Origin: Candidatus Cloacimonadota bacterium | GTDB taxonomy: Bacteria; Cloacimonadota; Cloacimonadia; Cloacimonadales; TCS61 | Assembly: GCA_011372345.1 (NCBI GenBank) | Contig: DRTC01000353.1 | Location: 1 to 9,012, forward strand | DNA: 9,012 nucleotides | Reading direction: 5' to 3' | Shown: in pieces, positions 6,494 through 9,012 of the stretch | Layout: each line of letters begins with the position of its first letter | Position numbering within the stretch: the stretch's first letter is position 1 | Made by a program: the position numbers and the translations under genes | The notes under the pieces: generated by a model | The model's database searches: none | What the model was told of the DNA's origin: nothing | What the model saw: the letters and a program-made list of their open reading frames with translations, nothing else

Positions 6494-6702
6494 TTTGGAT
6501 TTTCCTTTAATTCCGTTTTCTGACTGTCCGGAGAATTGAAAAAAAAATTGATTTTATTTGCTTTCACACTGCTTAAATAGCGAATTATCAAAACAACACA
6601 AATCAGGAGAAGAATCCTTAAAATAAGATTTTTCCAGGTGGAAAAAGTTTTACTTCTTCTTTCTTCTTTTCTTCTTTCGAGTTCATCTTTGAATTTGTTC
6701 AT
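6490..6702 (-). CDS. Small single-helix membrane protein of unknown function
   Basis: Seventy residues, family not recognised. The N-terminus is extremely charged (residues 2-17 are mostly Lys, Arg and Glu, and may form an amphipathic or coiled helix). A hydrophobic segment LILRILLLICVVLII (about 26-40) follows, then a polar, Asn/Ser/Lys-rich tail of about 25 residues. The positive-inside rule predicts the N-terminus in the cytoplasm and the tail outside. It starts 9 nt after the aminotransferase stop with no clear Shine-Dalgarno and ends by overlapping the kinase start in ATGA. Tight packing on both sides and a protein-like composition support a real gene, probably translated by coupling. 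Its role is unknown; the layout resembles small bitopic proteins such as FtsL or FtsB, but nothing specific supports that here. Confidence 0.7.
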   Translation of the reverse strand: MNKFKDELERRKEERRSKTFSTWKNLILRILLLICVVLIIRYLSSVKANKINFFFNSPDSQKTELKENPK

Positions 6703-6711
6703 ATTTTGATA

Positions 6712-7908
6712 TTATTTCAGACAAGCCTTCAGACCTTCTTCAAAACGCTCCAAACCCGTTTTGATAGAATCCATGCCGTTAGCATAAGAAAAACGAACAT
6801 AATCATCATTACCAAAAGCAGAACCGGGAACAAGAGCAACATGAAAGTATTTCAAAAGAAATTCGCATAATTCAGCAGAATTCTTTATTCCATTTTTGTT
6901 ATTTTTCAGGTAATAAGAAACATCGGGAAAGGCATAAAATGCACCTTTTGGTTTCATACACTCGATGTTTTCAAGATTATTTAAAGTCTCGATCAGAAAA
7001 TTTCTTCGCTGCTCGAATTCCTTTCTCATTTTTTCTACATTCCCATCACCTTCGGAAAGAGCAACAACTGTTGCTTTTTGAGTCATAGAATTTACACAGG
7101 AAGTGGTGTGGCTTTGAATAATACTCGCCCTTCTAATGACCTCAGTCGGACCGGCTGAATATCCGAGCCTCCAACCTGTCATGGCATAAGCTTTGGAAAC
7201 ACCATTTATCAAAACTGTAATTTCCAGAATTTCCTCGGAAACAGAAGCGATAGAAATATGTTTTTCATTATCGTAAATCAGTTTTTCATAAATCTCATCA
7301 GAGATTATCAAAATATTATGTTTGAGACAAAATTCTCCGATCTTTTCTAATTCATTTTTTGAATAAACCGTTCCAGTCGGATTGTTGGGTGAATTCAGGA
7401 TCAGAACTTTTGATCTGGAAGTAATTTTCTTCTCGAGTTGAGCGGTAGTTATCTTAAAATCATTTTCCCGTTTGGTGGGAACAATAACAGGTTCAGCTCC
7501 GGCGATCACTACTTGCGAGGGATAACTTACCCAATACGGAATTGGGATCAATACTTCATCCCCGGGATCACAGATAGCCATAAGTATAAAAACAATGGAA
7601 GCTTTTGCTCCCGGAGAAACGAGAATATCATTGGGATTGCAGGTCAGATTATTATCTCGTTTCAGTTTTAGAGAAATTGCTGCTCTCAATTCATTTATCC
7701 CTGCAGATTTTGTATACTTCGTAAAATTATCATCAATGGCTTTTTTTGCTTCTTCTTTAATATAATCCGGAGTGTTGAAATCCGGTTCTCCAACTCCAAA
7801 GTTGACGACATTAATGCCGTTGGATAGCATTTCTTTTGCTAACGAAGATATTGTCAGAGTTGGTGTTGGTTTAATGTTCATTGCTCTTTCAGAAATCTTT
7901 ATGTTCAT
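6712..7908 (-). CDS. aspC: Class I pyridoxal-phosphate aminotransferase, aspartate aminotransferase type (subgroup Ib)
   Basis: Cytoplasmic PLP enzyme of 398 residues, the normal length, that most likely interconverts aspartate and 2-oxoglutarate with oxaloacetate and glutamate. Landmarks: GVGEPDFNTP (38-47), PYWVSYP (124-130), NSPNNPTG (172-179, cofactor-contacting Asn), SDEIYEKL (203-210, with Asp204 contacting the PLP nitrogen), SKAYAMTGWRLGY (238-250, with Lys239 forming the Schiff base), and VRFSYA (371-376, with Arg372 binding the substrate alpha-carboxylate). Lys102 in SPGAK matches the lysine that subgroup Ib enzymes such as that of Thermus use to bind the distal carboxylate, which favours a dicarboxylic substrate. 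The start is supported by GGAG at 7917..7914, 5 nt before the ATG. The gene lies 16 nt after glyS. Related Ib enzymes also act on prephenate or aromatic acids, so side activities are possible. Confidence 0.92.
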   Translation of the reverse strand: MNIKISERAMNIKPTPTLTISSLAKEMLSNGINVVNFGVGEPDFNTPDYIKEEAKKAIDDNFTKYTKSAGINELRAAISLKLKRDNNLTCNPNDILVSPGAKASIVFILMAICDPGDEVLIPIPYWVSYPSQVVIAGAEPVIVPTKRENDFKITTAQLEKKITSRSKVLILNSPNNPTGTVYSKNELEKIGEFCLKHNILIISDEIYEKLIYDNEKHISIASVSEEILEITVLINGVSKAYAMTGWRLGYSAGPTEVIRRASIIQSHTTSCVNSMTQKATVVALSEGDGNVEKMRKEFEQRRNFLIETLNNLENIECMKPKGAFYAFPDVSYYLKNNKNGIKNSAELCEFLLKYFHVALVPGSAFGNDDYVRFSYANGMDSIKTGLERFEEGLKACLK

Positions 7909-7924
7909 TTATGCTCCAAAAATA

Positions 7925-9012
7925 TTATTTAGTCTCACCTTCAACTACAATTTTGGCAAGATCGGCAACTTTCAGGAAAAGCTCCCGAATTTTGCTTAAA
8001 AGATGATAGCGATTATTTCGTAAATTCTTATCTTCCACATTTACCATCACATCATCGAAAAAATTATCAATAAAAGAACTGAAATCAACCAACTCATTCA
8101 AAACAGAATCATAGTCTTTTTGCAAAAGCTTTTTATTGATGATTTCCTTTAAAGAAAGGAATTTTTCAAACAGTTTTATTTCTGTATCTTCTTGAAAAAG
8201 AGTGGTATTAATTTCTTTAAATTCATCGACTTCTGTAATGATATTAGAAACCCGTTTAAATCCAAGCACCAGTCTGATAAAATCTTCTCTCTGTTTGAAT
8301 TTCTGAAGTACTTCCGCTCGTTTTATCAAATCCGGAATATTGGAAAAATCGATGTGCATCACACTGTCGATCACATCATAATCGATTTCTTTTTGCTGTA
8401 ACAACCACTTGATGCGCTGCTTGAAAAAAGAATAGACTTTATCTTTATTATTATCCGGTTTTTCCAGTTTATTCTTTAGTTCGGAAAATGCCTGATCGAT
8501 CAATGAATGTAGATTTATTTCAAAATTATTTTTATCTATGATTTGAACGATCCCGTTTGCGGCTCTCCTTAAAGCAAAAGGATCATTCGAGCCGGTCGGG
8601 ATCATATTTACTCCGAAAATCCCGCAAACAGTATCCATTTTATCGGCAATGGCGATCAATGAACCAGCGATTGTATTTGGTAATCTATCATTTTGCCCGC
8701 GCGGTAAATAATGCTCAAAAATTGCTGTTGGAACTCCTGGCTCTTCTCCACTTTTATCCGCATATTCCATCCCGATATAACCTTGAAGTTTGGTGAATTC
8801 CTTTTCTCCAAGCATTGTAGTAACTAAATCAGCTTTGCATAAATAAGCAGTTCTTAATGTTCTACGAGAGATATCTTCATCTAATAATTCCTGCTTTAAG
8901 ATAAAATCAGCTAATTTTAGAATTCTTTCGGTTTTATCGAACAAACTACCCAATTTTTCCTGAAAAGTAACATCTTTCAATTTGGGAACAAAAGTTTCCA
9001 AAGATTGTTTTG
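7925..9012 (-). CDS. glyS: Glycyl-tRNA synthetase beta subunit, C-terminal half (gene continues past the right edge)
   Basis: The beta chain of the bacterial two-subunit glycyl-tRNA synthetase, needed with the alpha chain GlyQ for charging tRNA-Gly. The 361 residues present cover roughly the second half of the usual ~690-residue protein. Clear family blocks: VTFQEKLGSLFDKTERI near the window edge, LCKADLVTTMLGEKEF, GYIGMEYADKSGEEPGV, EHYLPRG, and AIADKMDTVCGIFGV followed by GSNDPFALRRAANGI. The remainder is a helical C-terminal region corresponding to the tRNA-binding DALR-like end. A TTG at 9001 can be read as a start, but in-frame codons continue upstream to the edge (Lys-Gln-Ser) and the motif there is internal in the family, so this is a truncation by the window, not a short gene. 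It leads the aminotransferase by 16 nt, suggesting one transcript; glyQ is expected upstream, outside the window. Confidence 0.95.
   Translation of the reverse strand, partial: KQSLETFVPKLKDVTFQEKLGSLFDKTERILKLADFILKQELLDEDISRRTLRTAYLCKADLVTTMLGEKEFTKLQGYIGMEYADKSGEEPGVPTAIFEHYLPRGQNDRLPNTIAGSLIAIADKMDTVCGIFGVNMIPTGSNDPFALRRAANGIVQIIDKNNFEINLHSLIDQAFSELKNKLEKPDNNKDKVYSFFKQRIKWLLQQKEIDYDVIDSVMHIDFSNIPDLIKRAEVLQKFKQREDFIRLVLGFKRVSNIITEVDEFKEINTTLFQEDTEIKLFEKFLSLKEIINKKLLQKDYDSVLNELVDFSSFIDNFFDDVMVNVEDKNLRNNRYHLLSKIRELFLKVADLAKIVVEGETK

Noticed and set aside
7925..9001. A complete short gene beginning at the TTG at 9001.
   Set aside because: The frame is open to the window edge and the local motif is internal to GlyS, so the TTG is an ordinary leucine codon.

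Overview
The window comes from an AT-rich, Gram-negative (diderm) bacterium. The diderm assignment rests on a TonB-dependent outer-membrane receptor whose last residue is an aromatic Trp, next to genes for its inner-membrane ExbB/ExbD motor. The two-subunit glycyl-tRNA synthetase (a GlyS beta chain) marks it as bacterial. The receptor's N-terminal carboxypeptidase-regulatory-like domain and the IPTASMSD-type ExbD are features I associate with the FCB/Cloacimonadota side of the tree. Strong Shine-Dalgarno sites (GAGGAGGG, AGGAGGA, AGGGGGA) in front of the transport genes argue against Bacteroidota proper, which rarely use them. A Cloacimonadota-like uncultured anaerobe is my best guess, but it is an inference.

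Every convincing gene is on the minus strand, so transcription runs from high to low coordinates. Block one (9012 to 5597) is glyS (C-terminal half only), an aspartate-type aminotransferase, a 70-residue single-helix membrane protein and a PfkB/ribokinase-family kinase. The junctions are 16 nt, 9 nt and a 4-nt ATGA overlap, so this is very probably one transcript. Block two (4864 to 1) is a LipM-like octanoyltransferase/lipoate ligase, a 104-nt gap, then the TonB-dependent receptor, exbB and the beginning of exbD. The receptor and exbB are 48 nt apart, and exbB and exbD 9 nt apart.

Between the blocks lies a 732-nt gap (4865-5596) with no convincing gene. It is full of small repeats: a CACAGAG triple repeat, two diverged copies of a hairpin module facing each other, two further inverted repeats, and a matching TGTYATTNNGAG word at each edge of its right-hand half. 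It looks like a small non-autonomous repeat element, or the debris of several, and is the least explained part of the window.

Functionally, the left block imports an unidentified substrate across the outer membrane: the receptor is opened by the proton-driven ExbB/ExbD motor, and TonB is not in view. The lipoate gene and the right-hand block are housekeeping or central metabolism (cofactor attachment, tRNA charging, transamination, sugar or nucleoside phosphorylation). I see no defence system, mobile-element gene, CRISPR array, tRNA or rRNA.
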